Below are positions 1 to 11,505 of a stretch of 64,000 bases of DNA, one piece after another. The notes below the pieces were generated by a model that was not told where the DNA came from, did not search any database, and worked only from the letters and a program-made list of their open reading frames with translations. The stretch is from Ephemerocybe angulata (lineage: Eukaryota > Basidiomycota > Agaricomycetes > Agaricales > Psathyrellaceae). Within the stretch, counting starts at the first letter, position 1; each line of letters begins with the position of its first letter. Location of the stretch: NCBI GenBank assembly GCA_013368325.1, contig JAACJK010000003.1:620001-684000 (forward strand), given 5' to 3'. The translations under genes and the position numbers were made by a program.

Positions 1-2514
1 CGTATAATGACACGATTTGGCGTACCTTTCTGGCGTTCTATCTTGAGTAAAGAGCATCCATTCATCCCAGATCGTCAATCCCCAGGAGAAAGTCGCCAAT
101 GGTGCCCAGTATCATCTAGCTGCGTCGGTTGACACCAGATAGTTACCCTCAAGAGAGAAAACGATGAATCACACTCGAGCCCCAGAAGATTCTTGAGAAG
201 AAGATTGAATTCCGAGAGCCTGCAACAACGTTCATCGTCGTTCCTGCAAGAGCCAGGCGCCAAGCTGCGCCGAAATTCGTGCGCGTTATCAGCGCTTACA
301 TAACGCATCACCATGTACCGAGCCCCGTCCTCGACGTCCTGCTCCCCTCCTCTCTTGCTCTCTCCCTGGAGCGCCGACGCCATCCCCGCATGCCCTCTCC
401 CACGCGATTCCAGCCAGGATCGCGCCCTTGCACCCAAGCCGCTGTAACCCAGGCGCGACGCGCGAAGCGCGGAATGCACGACTAGAAACCAGCCAATCGT
501 CGTGACGATACAACTGGAAAGTCAGTGTTCTACAGCCGGTCGGTCGAGGCGCGAGATACTCACCTCTCGCTTCGGCACAGACGCACCTAGCAGCCGAACG
601 CACAGTCTTCAATCCACCCAGCGTTGTTTCGGCACCGCGCCTGGCGAATTGAGGTTCCGAATGTGCAAGAAGAGGCGGAGATTGCGCATGCGAGCGTCGG
701 GGCTCCACCGGCGCTGAGAAGTGAGTCTCGAAAATGAATGCAAGGCATGGCGAGCCGCTCACCAGATATAGTCAGATTCGACGACGCAAGAACCGAGAAC
801 CAGGACACACAAGAGTCCGTTTCCGACACCATCAGGCCGACTCTCTTGCGTGCGATGAGGGCTAGGACTGATAGGAAGACTCTAGCGAAAGGTCAGTTTC
901 CTCGTGCTCGGCTGCAAGGGGCATGTGCTCACTGTGCCTGAAAGTCTGCGTGCCGTGCTTGGGCGACGTGGATGGACAGCGACCATGACATGGTCGCTGT
1001 CGCTGTGCAGCTCGATGGTCAGCACGCAGAAATCGGAAGTGGGTTGACGCGCAAAGAACTCGGCGTCGAGTTCTGTGAGGACCAGGGGTGACGGACTTGA
1101 ACTGAGGTCTCTTGAGTCGAGCGGCTCACCTGTTACTCTGCTCAGAGGCGAGTGCAGCACGATTGGAGCAGGAGGAGTCGATAATGACGGGCGGTTACTG
1201 TTGATGGCGGGGGTTGGTGTCGGGGCTCAGCACGCAAACAGAGAACTCGGCGGCGAGGGCTGGTGGAGCTTTTGGGCGTATCACCGGAAGAGTCTAGAGT
1301 CTACTCGAAAAGATGCTTGAAGCTCAGCAAACCCTCATTCAGAAGCCAGTGGAAGACGGTCGAAGGCTTGCCCAAGTTTTAGACTCTTCGACCCTTTGAC
1401 GTCCGTACAAGTACTACACACATCTCAAGCATAGGCATTCCCATAATAACGCTTTTCTTTTCTCGTCTAGAATGCCTTTTCGAAAGTCACAAAAGTCGAC
1501 CCGAACTTCGATTGCCTGTGGTCGGCAGGCTGTCCATCTCCGAGTGCATGAGTTCGAGCAGGCTTACATCTCACTACCGCGTATGACCTCGACAATGGAA
1601 TATCTGCGAAGGCCCTGATGGAAGGCACAAGGATGGAACGAGTCAATACCTCATTCAAGTCGTACCACCTCGCAAACCTGCAAGTATGTACTGTTTCAAC
1701 CTGCTTCTCTCCAACCCCACACTCATGTTACAGGTCCCGGTGGCAGAGCACGAATCTGCCAAAGATGAGAGGCCCGTCGAGGCGAAGAGAAGTGGAAGCG
1801 CCTATGATTGCTTTCCTCGCATGACCGTTGTCATTTGCTTGGGGCACGTTCACGGATCAAGGCTAGCTAAGGCCGTACTTCGCAGTCATCCATCGGAAGA
1901 TTCATGCGCATCGCGCAACGGATGCTACGGAGCACAACCTTGGCCCCTGAAACGCATGCGATCATGACGTCCCTCATAGTAAACAAATGATAGGGAGCCC
2001 TTAGAAACTAATCGTTATAATAGAGTGAAAGGAGGGCTTTGCGGGAGGCATGTGAGAGATGGTTTAATTTGGGGAGCTTATGATATAGAAGGTTATCCCT
2101 ACTCTTACATGGCCTTCTCCAAGGCACATCATGACCCCGGCACTCTAGAAGGTCCATTGCAGCTCTCCTGTCTCGATGTTGAATGCCGAGTGGTTGCAGT
2201 ACCTTAACTTTTGTCTTTGATCGCAAGCCCTCCAGCTTGCCTCCAGCCTCGAGAGTGCGGTTTCCAAGGCTTGTCGGTATTTTATTTATGCGGGATGGGG
2301 TCTGGGCGAGAAAGCAAATTGTTCAACCGATATTGTACAAAAGCTCACCGCTCAGAGACGGGGGCGCCGGCCGGTGGTGTGCCTTGGTGTGCGCAGGGAC
2401 GTGAGTCTCTAAAGTGAGACTTGATGGCATCACTGGCGATCAGTGGCTGGAAATTTCGGGCACACCGACTGTCTCTTTCTCTCTTGTTTCTCTCCCTCAT
2501 TGTCTCAACGGATT
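1..2514. repeat. Dispersed repeat copy R1 (degenerate, no intact gene)
   Basis: This stretch has no credible gene. Blocks of it recur, diverged, elsewhere in the window: 1-60 resembles 5269-5330, 111-260 resembles 5376-5486 continuing at 29821-29880, 310-420 resembles 29960-30055, 1030-1065 resembles 30054-30105, 1640-1800 resembles 31370-31530, and 1990-2200 resembles 31770-32000. The second copy (R2) is the one the LINE landed in. R1 has roughly 590 bp (about 430-1020) that R2 lacks. Short open frames here are broken and not conserved between copies. The origin of the repeat (old transposon or segmental duplication) cannot be told from the sequence. Confidence 0.65.
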
Positions 2515-4000
2515 ATGGCATCTGCAAGATCCACAAGCTCACTGTCCATGATCCCAGACCCAGCTTCCCCCACTGAAATACGGGTCCACGCATTGTTTCC
2601 TCTCACTCTGAACCCTGATTTTGACATAAATCTCGATCCCTCCAATTGGCACTGGGTTCATTGTCTTACCCTTTCAACAGAGACCTTCATTGCACTCCCG
2701 CTCTCACAAAAACCTTATAAATGGATCTGCTATGCCATCGGAGCTGTTACTGGAACACAGGGTCATCTTTCAGTCCATCCTGACTCATTCAGCATTGTGG
2801 ATTATAATGCCAGCAATGCTGACCTACCAGCCGATACCCTCAATCTCTACTATCACACCACCGATGAGGAGAAGCGAAGGGTCTTCCCGCTCGGGCCTCA
2901 AAATCGACGCACAAGGGTTACTTCACGTGTTGTTTCTCCTCCGAAGGTTTCTTTCCGCAGGAAAGTTGCAGAACGGGATGGAGGTGTATGTGTCCTGTCA
3001 GGCCTGCCCAAACCATTGTGTGATGCTGTGCATCTTGTGGGCTATAGCAAGAGTGATGAGGTGCGGAACTGATACTCATTCTCAATCCACACCCACTTAT
3101 TACAATAGCAGTACATTGAAATGCTCACTAGGCACCGCAGTCGAGATGCAGCTGAAGGTGATGTTGTAACCGACATTGACGATGTGCGGAATGGACTTTT
3201 CTTGAACACACTCACTCACACAGAGTTGGGTTTGGGTTATTGTGCATTCTTAATGGTATGTGGCTGTTTTGTATAACTGATCAGAGTCTGCTCATGCTGA
3301 TGAGAAGACACCCAACTTTGCCATGGGCACGGATGACCTTGACCCTGCTGCACTCCCAGCAGAGAGAAGATGCACAGCACATGCGTTCAAGCCCAGCAGT
3401 ACCCTGGAATATACACTCAACAACTCTGGGGCCATCCTTCTGGGTGCTCCACTCCAGATTTCCAGTATTAGTTGGCCTCCAGACATTCTCTTCGACATCT
3501 GCTACGCAGACGGCATCATTGCCAATTTCGGCACCTCAGAACTGGAACAGGAGCTTCAGACAGTTTGGCAGAGCATATTTCCTCCTGCGGCCCTAGATCA
3601 CAGGAGTGTTGGTCATCAAGACCCGGAGGATCTCAAACATTTCGGCCGCAGAGAACAGACTGATTTCTTGCTTCTCCCATATGTGTTAATCCCACCGGAT
3701 GAACTGCAGGCTGCGTTGAAAAATGCAGAAGAGGCAGCAGAGGCAGCAGAAAAAGAACATGTGCAGGAGAAAGTTAGTGATTGGTTGATGCAATGTGAGG
3801 GTGAAGCAGATGTGTGTGGTGATGCTCAGCTTGGAGGGGGATGTGACTCATGTGAGGAAGACGGCCTCGAGTTTGAGGCCTCTGAGGAAGGCATAGAGGG
3901 CGGCCTCAAGTTTGAGGTCTCCGAGGAAGGCGTAGAGGACGGGCACGAGTTTGAGGTCTCCGAGGAAGGCGTAGAGGACGAGGAGATCCTCAAGAAGTAA
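2515..4000 (+). CDS. HNH_2-family endonuclease-like protein
   Basis: Three exons are predicted: 2515-3060, 3112-3255 and 3308-4000 (460 aa). Both introns are about 50 nt and the phases close exactly. Across the first junction the protein reads RDGGVCVLSG, then CDAVHLVGYSKSDE, and exon 2 gives IDDVRNGLFLNTLTH. This is the His...Asn...His layout of the HNH_2 family, common in basidiomycetes as lone proteins of unknown role, so nuclease activity is inferred from the family. The N-terminal half is a poorly conserved fungal extension. The C-terminus is acidic and has three tandem 13-residue units (core FEVSEEGVED), encoded by a 39-bp minisatellite at about 3865-3985. The start at 2515 was chosen because upstream codons in the open frame look non-coding. 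It stands alone inside repeat DNA, so it may be mobile or under relaxed selection. Confidence 0.75.
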
Positions 4001-5264
4001 GCGGAGGGCGTCGAGAGAGCCTGAGGAGGAAAGAGCGCTGAAGTGGAAGAGGCACCAGAAGAGGTCCACAATGACAATACGGACGTAGAACGCCAGTTCC
4101 CGCATCCGCCTGCGAAATAAAAGAAATTGGATTTGGTATGCGTGTTTATCGCGCTTCTACAAGTCATCGTCCATAGCAAAGAAAACATCGTAGTACCCAC
4201 TGCGAAACCAGCCTCACAGACACCAAATCCCAGCTGCAATTGAAGCTATTGAAGTTCAGAAGACTCCGAGCAGTTATATCCACCACCCTAAAAATCTCGC
4301 ATCCGCGAATAGAAACGGGCTCGAGCCGCCCTCCTGCAGTCACCGGTATGTCAACGACCAGCCTAATGCAAAAAACCATGTCGCTTACCTCGAGCTATAG
4401 CCCTCCATTAGAACCTGCACAGCAGCAAATCGGCAGCCGCATCCAACGCTGAGTCGTAGCCATGTAACTCGCGCCAAAGGCCAGCAAGCAGTGCTGGGGA
4501 TAACGAACCCACCGGTGAGTGCGAAACATTCTTGTTGACGAACCGACGTACTCACCAATCATCGTGCCGCACCAGACGTCCGACTCCACCTCCAACCACC
4601 CTCACAGGACCTCCCCACGCCGTCTCCACCTCCACAACGAGTCCCGCATACCGCCAGCACCTGACGCAGACATCCTGTACACCTGCCATGGGCAGCGACG
4701 ACGCCTGTCTACGCGACAGCGACATTGCAATGAGGACGAGCTAAAACACAACAATGACGCAGTCAGCATGCGCTTAACAGGCACCTAAAAACGAGACCCA
4801 AGGAAGATTCAGAACGAATGAACGAACCCGATCGCCCACACCACACATGTACCGACGGACCGTCGATACTCGAGTTTTCCAGAAGATTATTGCGATGGCA
4901 ATTGAATTCAGAAAGCCTCCAGCAACCATGGTGGTTCTGGTCAAGTTCTGGTGCCGCCGCACTGGTCCACCCGAGGCTTCTGGTGCTTGACTATTCGAGC
5001 CCGAAGGGTATGTATTGGGGCGCTTGTCACGGCTGGGACGGATGTGCGTTTTGGCGTTTGTGTGTGTTGCATGGTATTTGGGCTACATCCCGGGGTGAGA
5101 TCTGTGCAGGAGGGAGGGGAGGGAGGAGGGGGTACAGCAAGGGTCGACCGACCGTCGGCTTGAGAGACGGACTGGACATGTCATGAGGAAGACGAACGAT
5201 GAAATGGACGTCCGTTCCTTGTCTGCAGGGTACTTCTGTACGTCATTTATGTTTAGTATGTATT
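4001..5264. other. Intergenic DNA with a third repeat fragment (R3)
   Basis: No convincing gene was found. About 4865-4960 is a third, diverged copy of the motif seen at 170-260 and 29821-29880 (an AGAAGATT...GAATTC..AGCCT...AGCAAC block). The rest shows short open frames with no recognisable domain. Confidence 0.5.
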
Positions 5265-5486
5265 AGAGCGTATAATGGGCACGATTGGGCGTACCTTTCT
5301 GGGGTTCCAGCATAGTCTGGCGATTGAAGGATTGGGAGTAAAGAGCATTTCCCAGTAGAAAGTCGGCAACAATATCATCTATGCTGCGTCGGTTGACACC
5401 AGATAGTTACCCTCAAGAGTCAAGAGCGAATACCATTCATCACACTCGAGTCCCAGAAGATTATCGCAAAGAAGATTTCGAGAGCC
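5265..5486. repeat. Left part of repeat copy R2, interrupted by the LINE
   Basis: This resembles bases 1-210 (R1), beginning with a GCGTATAATGGGCACG-like motif. Homology to R1 stops at 5486 and resumes at 29821, right after the LINE poly(A) tail. R2 was therefore continuous before the LINE inserted. Confidence 0.7.
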
Positions 5487-5932
5487 GGGAGCCCCTTTGA
5501 CCTGAACCACCATGTTCAGGGAGTTCTTCCCACGGGAATTACAGGGGCCCGGCTCATCCGCCGCGCCGACCGGGCCCTCGCCGGAACGCATAAGCAAGCC
5601 GGGAGGTCTCTTATCGAAGACCGCTCCTCCTCCCACCTTTCGCGGTGCCCAACCACGGGAACCTCGTCGCTGAGCAGACGGGGAGAGAGCCCATGCCTCT
5701 CAAACCAGCCACAGACATGAAGCCACCCAAGGTGCTGTGTACGCGTCACCCCACAACGAGTGGCCGAACTAACAAAGGACACACCAGCGTGATTGAAACA
5801 AAGGCGAAAGCCACAAAGACCTGACGGATACACCGGAAGCCACCACTCTTAAAAGCCCACCCATCCAGGCGAGATCTCACTCAAACACCCCCAGTCTCGC
5901 ATCCCCCGCCCCTCAGACTGCTACACCACGGT

Positions 5933-7345
5933 ATGGCGAACCCTTCCCGCTCCCCATCTCCGATGGACCTGACCATCGCCGGTAGTGCCCCACCCAACAA
6001 CAACAACAAGCGAAAGCGAGAAGACGAGAACAAACACGGTAAAGAAGACCGAGGCAGCGACAGCGAGAGCGATAGCGACCACTCAGAAACCGAGACGAAC
6101 ACCCCCAAGCCCTCGAAAGCACCCAAGGACCTCGCCAAGGACTTCCGGAAACTTAAGATCGAGAAGATGGTGAGCACCTCCCCCAACCCCCGAACGAAAC
6201 CAACGCCTAACCCACCCCCCGTTTAGACTAACGACTCTTTCGATCCGAAAGAATTCACCTCCGTCGCGGGAGACCTGATCCACCGTTCCCAACTCACCCC
6301 CGCCCCAGCCGATGGCTTCCCCGCTATCCAGTCGGACTCCCTCACCGCCATCATGGAGAATGTTACCCCCCAGACCAACGTACTCTGGAACGAGGAGAAG
6401 AAGAAGGGACCCATACTCATCGTCGTCCCTCACTACCTCGACGCGACCGTCCCCGTCCAGCACAACTACGTGAAGCTCCTCCATGCCACCACGAAGGGCC
6501 TCATAAAGGCTGGAGACTCTTTCAGAATCTTCCCGGCGACTCTCATCAAGTCCAAGACCAAGCACACGACCCCCCTCCCTTTCATCTTCTATGGCGAAGA
6601 AGCCGACAAACTCAACATCCTCGGAACCCAGCTCATGTGGATTACCCCCACCGTATCCTTCTCAGCCATCCTAGCCACCGCCACCCCTTCCCTCTTCATC
6701 TGCACCCTCGAGGGGTACTACGAGCTTGACCCCACCGAGGCGAACGAGAAGTCGGTCGGGGACACTGTCGGCCGCGAACTCGCCACCAACGCCGAAATCA
6801 TCAAGTGGGCTCAATACGAACCCGAACGCTACAACGCCCTCCCAGCTGCCACCCCTCTCCACAAGGTGACCGAGGAGATCGCCAAGCTGATCACCGTCCG
6901 CCACCTCAAGGTCGTCGAGCACCAGCAGGAGATCATCGTCTGGCGCCTCTATCTCACCAAGCACTTCACCTCCCGACCTGAATACTTCAAGCAGTTCGTC
7001 GAGAAAGTCTGCGCCATCACCTTCCAGCGTCTCGAAGGAGCCGGTAAGGCGAAGAAGACTAACTACGAATGCGCGTGCTGCCATGGCCGCGACCACCCCA
7101 CCGGCCTCTGCCCCTACAAACAGGTCCCGGGTTTCTTCGACCGCGACCCTAACTCGTACCGCCAGGCGATGGAGGCCAAACAGGACGCCGCCTCGACCTC
7201 GATCCAATCCGCCGGCCCCTCGGGCGTGTCCATCCCCGCCAACACCAACTCCTCCCGCGGCCACTTCGTCTCCATCGTCGGGACCGAGGCCGGTGATAGG
7301 AAGGCCTTCAAGGGCAAGAGGGGCACCAAGCGCCGTCGCACCTAG
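5933..7345 (+). CDS. LINE ORF1, Gag-like RNA-binding protein
   Basis: The frame starts at ATG 5933 and runs to 6169, where an in-frame stop soon follows. It continues in phase from 6227 if a 57-nt intron is removed (GTGAGC donor, CCTAAC branch-like motif near 6207, TTTAG acceptor), then runs to 7345, about 450 aa. The N-terminus is charged and low-complexity, with a basic patch (KRKREDENK). The centre is a folded-looking region of about 250 aa. A retroviral-type zinc knuckle CACCHGRDHPTGLC (CX2CX4HX4C) lies at about 7068-7109, and the tail is basic (KGKRGTKRRRT). It should coat LINE RNA in the ribonucleoprotein. An alternative is translation from ATG 6353 only, with no splicing. ORF1 looks intact. 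Confidence 0.82.
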
Positions 7346-7930
7346 ATACCCCACCCGCTCGCTCCACGCTAGCTTCCTTATATCATATCATCCCACATAC
7401 GCACTGTACGGTCTGACTCTACCCCCGCAATGGTCTCTGTATTGCTACCATGTCCTGTACCTTGTTTCCCAATAAAACCCCCCATTGCACATACTTCTCA
7501 TGAACGTCTCTTAAGAAGTCCCCAGCCCACAGATAGACTGAATTTACTGGCTCTACGGAGGACAGGTAAGTCTATTTGTTTCCCTCCCCAGCGATATGAC
7601 GAATCGCTGGAACCCGGCGACCTATTTAGGTCAGGAGTAGCCGGGCCGCATGTCGGCGAAGTTGATAAGCGCCCGTGGCGCTTCTCGACACCTCTCCAAC
7701 GGGGTACCCCGGTTTAATAGGGCCCTGTACCGCCTCTCGCTGAGGGTTGTACCAGTACTGCATCAGCTCCTTCCCTTTCTCCTCCTGTCTCTCTCCCGGT
7801 TGCTCTTCTCGGTCTCGGTGCGCACCTCCCAGGTTCGGTAGGTGAGGGCGCTTCCGCTGCCGGCCCCCTCACTGACGACCAACCTGTGGAGCTCGGAGAC
7901 AGCGGTGCAAGAGGCTTAGGCCCTGCTCCT
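7346..7930 (+). other. LINE inter-ORF region
   Basis: This is non-coding spacer between ORF1 and ORF2. It contains an AATAAA (about 7470, in CCCAATAAAACC) and a TAAGCGCCC motif (about 7664) that recurs in host intergenic regions. The ORF2 frame is open from a GTG at 7886, but the first ATG is 7931. Confidence 0.55.
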
Positions 7931-9919
7931 ATGGGTGCCGACGCTACGCCCGGCGTAGTCGAGCCCGCCCAACCTCCGCCCCCTGCAAATGCTCGCGCAG
8001 GGGCCGCGGCGCCATCCATAGCGTTGGCGCCTACCCAACCTCCCCCCCAGAGCCAAGCGAGACCCGAAAGGGCTCGCGCAGCACCGATTTTCACCCAAGT
8101 GCCCATAACAGACTTCTTCCATTCGCTAAGACCGAATGAACTCCCGAAAGGGAGGGACAGACTAAGAACGCGAGCGAACATCAAAATCGCGACCCTAAAC
8201 ATAAGAGGAGCGGGCTCCGAGCTAACTGAAGAGAAATGGCAAAAAATTGCCTCCGCCATGAACAGTAAAAGGATAGGCATACTAGCCGTTCAAGAAACAC
8301 ACCTTACAATCGAAAGAACCCGGAAACTGAATAAAGACTTCGCAAAACAACTCTTCATCGTAAACTCAGCTAACCCCCTGAACCCCTCCGCTATGGCAGG
8401 AGTCGCCATAGTAATAAACCGGAAACTGGTAAGTTATAGACCAGGCGAGATCGAATACAAAGAGCTAGTACCCGGAAGAGCACTGCAGGTCAACATCCCA
8501 TGGAAGAATCACACATCCAAGCTGAATTTCCTCGCTATCTATGCGCCCAACAGCGCTTCAGAGAACGAAACCCTCTGGACCTCCCTCAACAGAGAGTACC
8601 AGGACTTTACTGTCCAGGAACGCCCCCATTTCGTCCTCGGGGATTTCAACCTGGTAGAGAACTCAATAGACCGACAACCGCCTCACCGAGACAACGAGGA
8701 AGCCGTCAACGCGCTAAAGACCCTCAAGAGAACCCTCCGACTAAACGACGGACTCAGAACTGAGTTCCCAGACAAGAACCTCTTCACATGGGGACTGAAC
8801 CACGCCCCCGAGATATGTCCCAGAGGCGCATCCCTGTCCCGAATCGACCGGATTTATTGTCGCCAGGAGCTCTACCATGCTACGAGAGAGTGGAGGATCC
8901 ACTATGACCACCTGGTAAAGACGGACCACGAAATGGCTGCGGCAACTTACTACGAGCTGGATACCCCCCACATAGGGAGAGGACGATGGCAAGTCCCTGG
9001 CTTCCTCATGGAGAACGAAAAATTCCTCGCCGAAGTTGGGAAGCTATGCAAGGATGCGATAGCCAAAATAGAAGCACTTACCGATGAAAGCACAGACTCG
9101 CCTCAGGCGATCTTCCAAGAACTTAAGAACGATATTAAGGACACAGCCAAAGCACTAGCGGCCACGATGATACCAAAAGCCCGCGCCGAAATAGAACGGC
9201 TGTCCAAGGAATGCGAAACAGTTCTCAACGACGGTACTTTGAGTGATAGAGACCGAACCCTCAGAGCGATAGAACTCGAGAACGAGATAAGAGACCTAGA
9301 AGAGGTCAGACACGAAAGAGCAAAGCTCGATGGAAGTACGAAATACACCCTCGAACATGAAACCATTGGTAAGCATTGGATACGAACGAACCAGGTTAAG
9401 AAACCGCGAGATACGGTACACTTACTTAGGAACCCGAGGGAACCGCTTGCACACCCCGCAAAAAAGTCGAAAGAAATGGCAGAGATCGCGAGGAACTACC
9501 ACAGCGATATCCAAACCGACTCCGAGCGTACGCCGGAGGAGAGGGAAACTGCAACTACCGAAGTACTGGCGAACCTAGACGTCAGAGTCGACGAAGCAGA
9601 TAAAGAAAAATTGAGCACTCTACTAACCTACGACGAGGTGCGGGAAGCACTCATGTCAATGCCAAACGGCAAAGCGTCGGGCATGGACGGTATACAGACC
9701 GATCTCTGGAAACAGATGACCCTCGCACACGAAGCTGCGAAAGGACACGAAGACGAGTCAACGAAACCCCCCGACATCGTCCTACTACTCACCAAGGTCT
9801 TCAACGATATTGAGGAGAATAAGGTCTCCCCAGCCCTCCGCTTCGCAGAGGGCTGGATGTGCCCAATATACAAGAAAAAAGACCGCGACGATATCGCGAA
9901 TTATAGACCGATAACAGTC
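7931..9919 (+). pseudogene. LINE ORF2, fragment 1: AP-endonuclease domain and start of reverse transcriptase
   Basis: This is the first 663 codons of ORF2. After a Pro/Ala-rich leader, an exonuclease-endonuclease-phosphatase domain begins near residue 84 (IKIATLNIRGAG, VQETHLT, LGDFNLVENSIDR, SRIDRIYC, KTDHEMAA). This is the nickase that opens the target site. RT motifs start near residue 590 (MPNGKASGMDGI, then CPIYKKK and ANYRPITV). The frame is broken exactly after the RPITV codons by the CACTA element, with GTC duplicated (9917-9919 and 11506-11508). It resumes in phase at 11509. Confidence 0.9.
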
Positions 9920-9939
9920 CACTATGGGACACATACACA

Positions 9940-10260
9940 GGTAAATTCACTGGGTACACCCAGGGACATTCACTGGGTTATCCAGTGATATACCCATGAA
10001 ATTTCACTGGATAACCCAGTGAATGTACCTGGCTTGCCCATGGAATTTACATGGATGCCCGGGGGAAGTTGGTGGATAGAATCCAGTGATTATACCCAGT
10101 GAAAGCGGACACGATACCGCGTAATTTCACTGGGTTATTAACTGGGTTCCAGACGAGCTTCCAGGGATATTCCGGTCAAATTCACTGGGTTTCACCCGGT
10201 ACTTGAGTGCTGTCATTGGGTCGCTTTCCAGGTATTTCACTTGGATAGTCCCCAGAACAT
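9940..10260. repeat. Left sub-terminal repeat block of the CACTA element
   Basis: Multiple TTCACTGGGT motifs (near 9944, 9967, 10127, 10180) are mixed with the inverse CCCAGTGA (near 10015, 10096). The pairs can form hairpins. Their density fades toward the middle of the element. Confidence 0.75.
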
Positions 10261-10435
10261 CCCACGTAAAAAAAGACCAGGTAAAAGCATGATTTATTGT
10301 TCTGTGCAGCTATCTACTACATTTTGCATACACTTCATTCAATCGTAAAGGAGCAGACGAATACAGTTACTGTATAAGTCCCGCCGAGTCCCGACTCACC
10401 GCCCTGCGGTAGACATACCGGACACACATACCTAT

Positions 10436-10822
10436 ATGAGTGAGGACTTCAACACTGACAACGAGAACTTGCAGCGGCTAGCCCGACAACAATTAGCCAC
10501 GTTCTGGGTCCACAGAGTCCATCCAAAGAAGTACTCACCTTTCCTGGCTCCCTATGTGATTGGCCTCCGGCGAGTCGCGAAATCCTCAACTTCCACTCTG
10601 AGCAGCATGGTCCAGCTGCATGCCAATGAGAAAGAGCGAGCGGTCATATATTCAGATACTCTCCATTTCCGAAGGGCTTATCGATGTACCCTATTCCCTT
10701 CGAGGCATGTTAGCCCGAGCGTGGACCTGTCGAAAATCGCTGTTCAGCTTGAGCCTTGCGAGGAGACTGGAGTGCCCGCCGAAGTCAAGGAGCGAGTACT
10801 TACTAAGAGCGAGTACGCCTAA
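10436..10822 (+). CDS. 128-aa open frame inside the CACTA element, unknown
   Basis: ATG 10436 starts MSEDFNTDNENLQRLARQQL and the frame ends at 10822. It resembles no family I recognise. It has mixed charged and hydrophobic composition without low complexity, and no CxxC, transmembrane or catalytic motif. It could be a remnant of the transposase-encoding parent, a captured host exon or a chance frame. Confidence 0.3.
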   Translation: MSEDFNTDNENLQRLARQQLATFWVHRVHPKKYSPFLAPYVIGLRRVAKSSTSTLSSMVQLHANEKERAVIYSDTLHFRRAYRCTLFPSRHVSPSVDLSKIAVQLEPCEETGVPAEVKERVLTKSEYA

Positions 10823-11094
10823 AGTGCGTTTGAGAGGATTTGAGGCGGTATGAGGCTATGTGATATGAGATGTCGAAGGCAGGGTGGGTGGAGGAAGCAA
10901 GAGTGGCTGGCCGCTTAGACCAGGGGAGCATATGAGCCCATTTATAGCTCCGCTTGAAAACGGCATGTCCGATCCCCCGCTCGCCGCGTCCGCTCGAGCG
11001 CGCTCTCGGACGCGCACAGATATTCAGAACGGAAACTCTAATGGAACAGCGTATTTTGGTAGCCTAGTGCTTTACCTCCTCTTGCCTTGAACCC

Positions 11095-11480
11095 GAACCC
11101 CAGTGAACGGCGCCCAGTGAACAACCCAGTGCAGCCCCGGTGAGCACCCAATGACCACAGCTGCCAGAATATGACATCCGATGAGCCTGCAATGATCCAG
11201 TGACCACCCACCGACACCCAGTGACCGCCCATCGATGTCCACCTTGGTGAACATCCCAGTGAGCACCCAGGAAAATCACTTCCAGTGAAATCCCATTTTC
11301 CCAGTGAACACCCAACTCCCCCAAAACTCCCCGCCCAGTGACCACCCAGTGACGCCCAATGACCGCCCGGGGACACCCAGAAACCACCCTGGGACGCCCA
11401 ATGACTGCCCGGGGACACCCAATAACAACCCAGGTACACCCAGTGGCTACCCGGTGACACCCAGGTAAAGTCCAATGACT
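11095..11480. repeat. Right sub-terminal repeat array of the CACTA element
   Basis: About 380 bp consist of degenerate units of 12-14 bp with the core CCCAGTGACC, at least eleven of them, all in the same orientation. That is opposite to the dominant CACTGGG orientation at the left end. Variants include CCCAATGACC and CCCGGGGACA. Confidence 0.78.
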
Positions 11481-11505
11481 TTACCTGTGTATGTGTCTTA
11501 TAGTG

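Larger units (their letters stand above)
9920..11505. mobile_element. Non-autonomous CACTA (CMC/EnSpm-like) DNA transposon
   Basis: The 1,586-bp element begins CACTATGGGACACATACACA and ends with the reverse complement of CACTATAAGACACATACACA. The 26-bp terminal inverted repeats match at 24 positions. The 3-bp target duplication GTC (9917-9919, 11506-11508) and the CACTA ends fit the CACTA superfamily. The KDZ group, which also has CACT-like ends, makes longer duplications. Both sub-terminal regions (about 9940-10260 and 11095-11480) are packed with a short CACTGGGT-type motif in opposed orientation, as expected for transposase binding sites. No transposase is present, so mobilisation would need a source element elsewhere. 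Confidence 0.88.

Noticed and set aside
5379..5833. Minus-strand frames across the LINE 5' UTR boundary
   Set aside because: They span the insertion junction, so they cannot be ancestral genes.
11095..11480. CRISPR-like array of short repeats
   Set aside because: The units are contiguous and degenerate with no unique spacers, in a fungal transposon end.
9920..11505. KDZ-type transposon (also begins with CACT-like ends)
   Set aside because: The target duplication is 3 bp (GTC), fitting CACTA/CMC; KDZ makes longer ones. No KDZ transposase.
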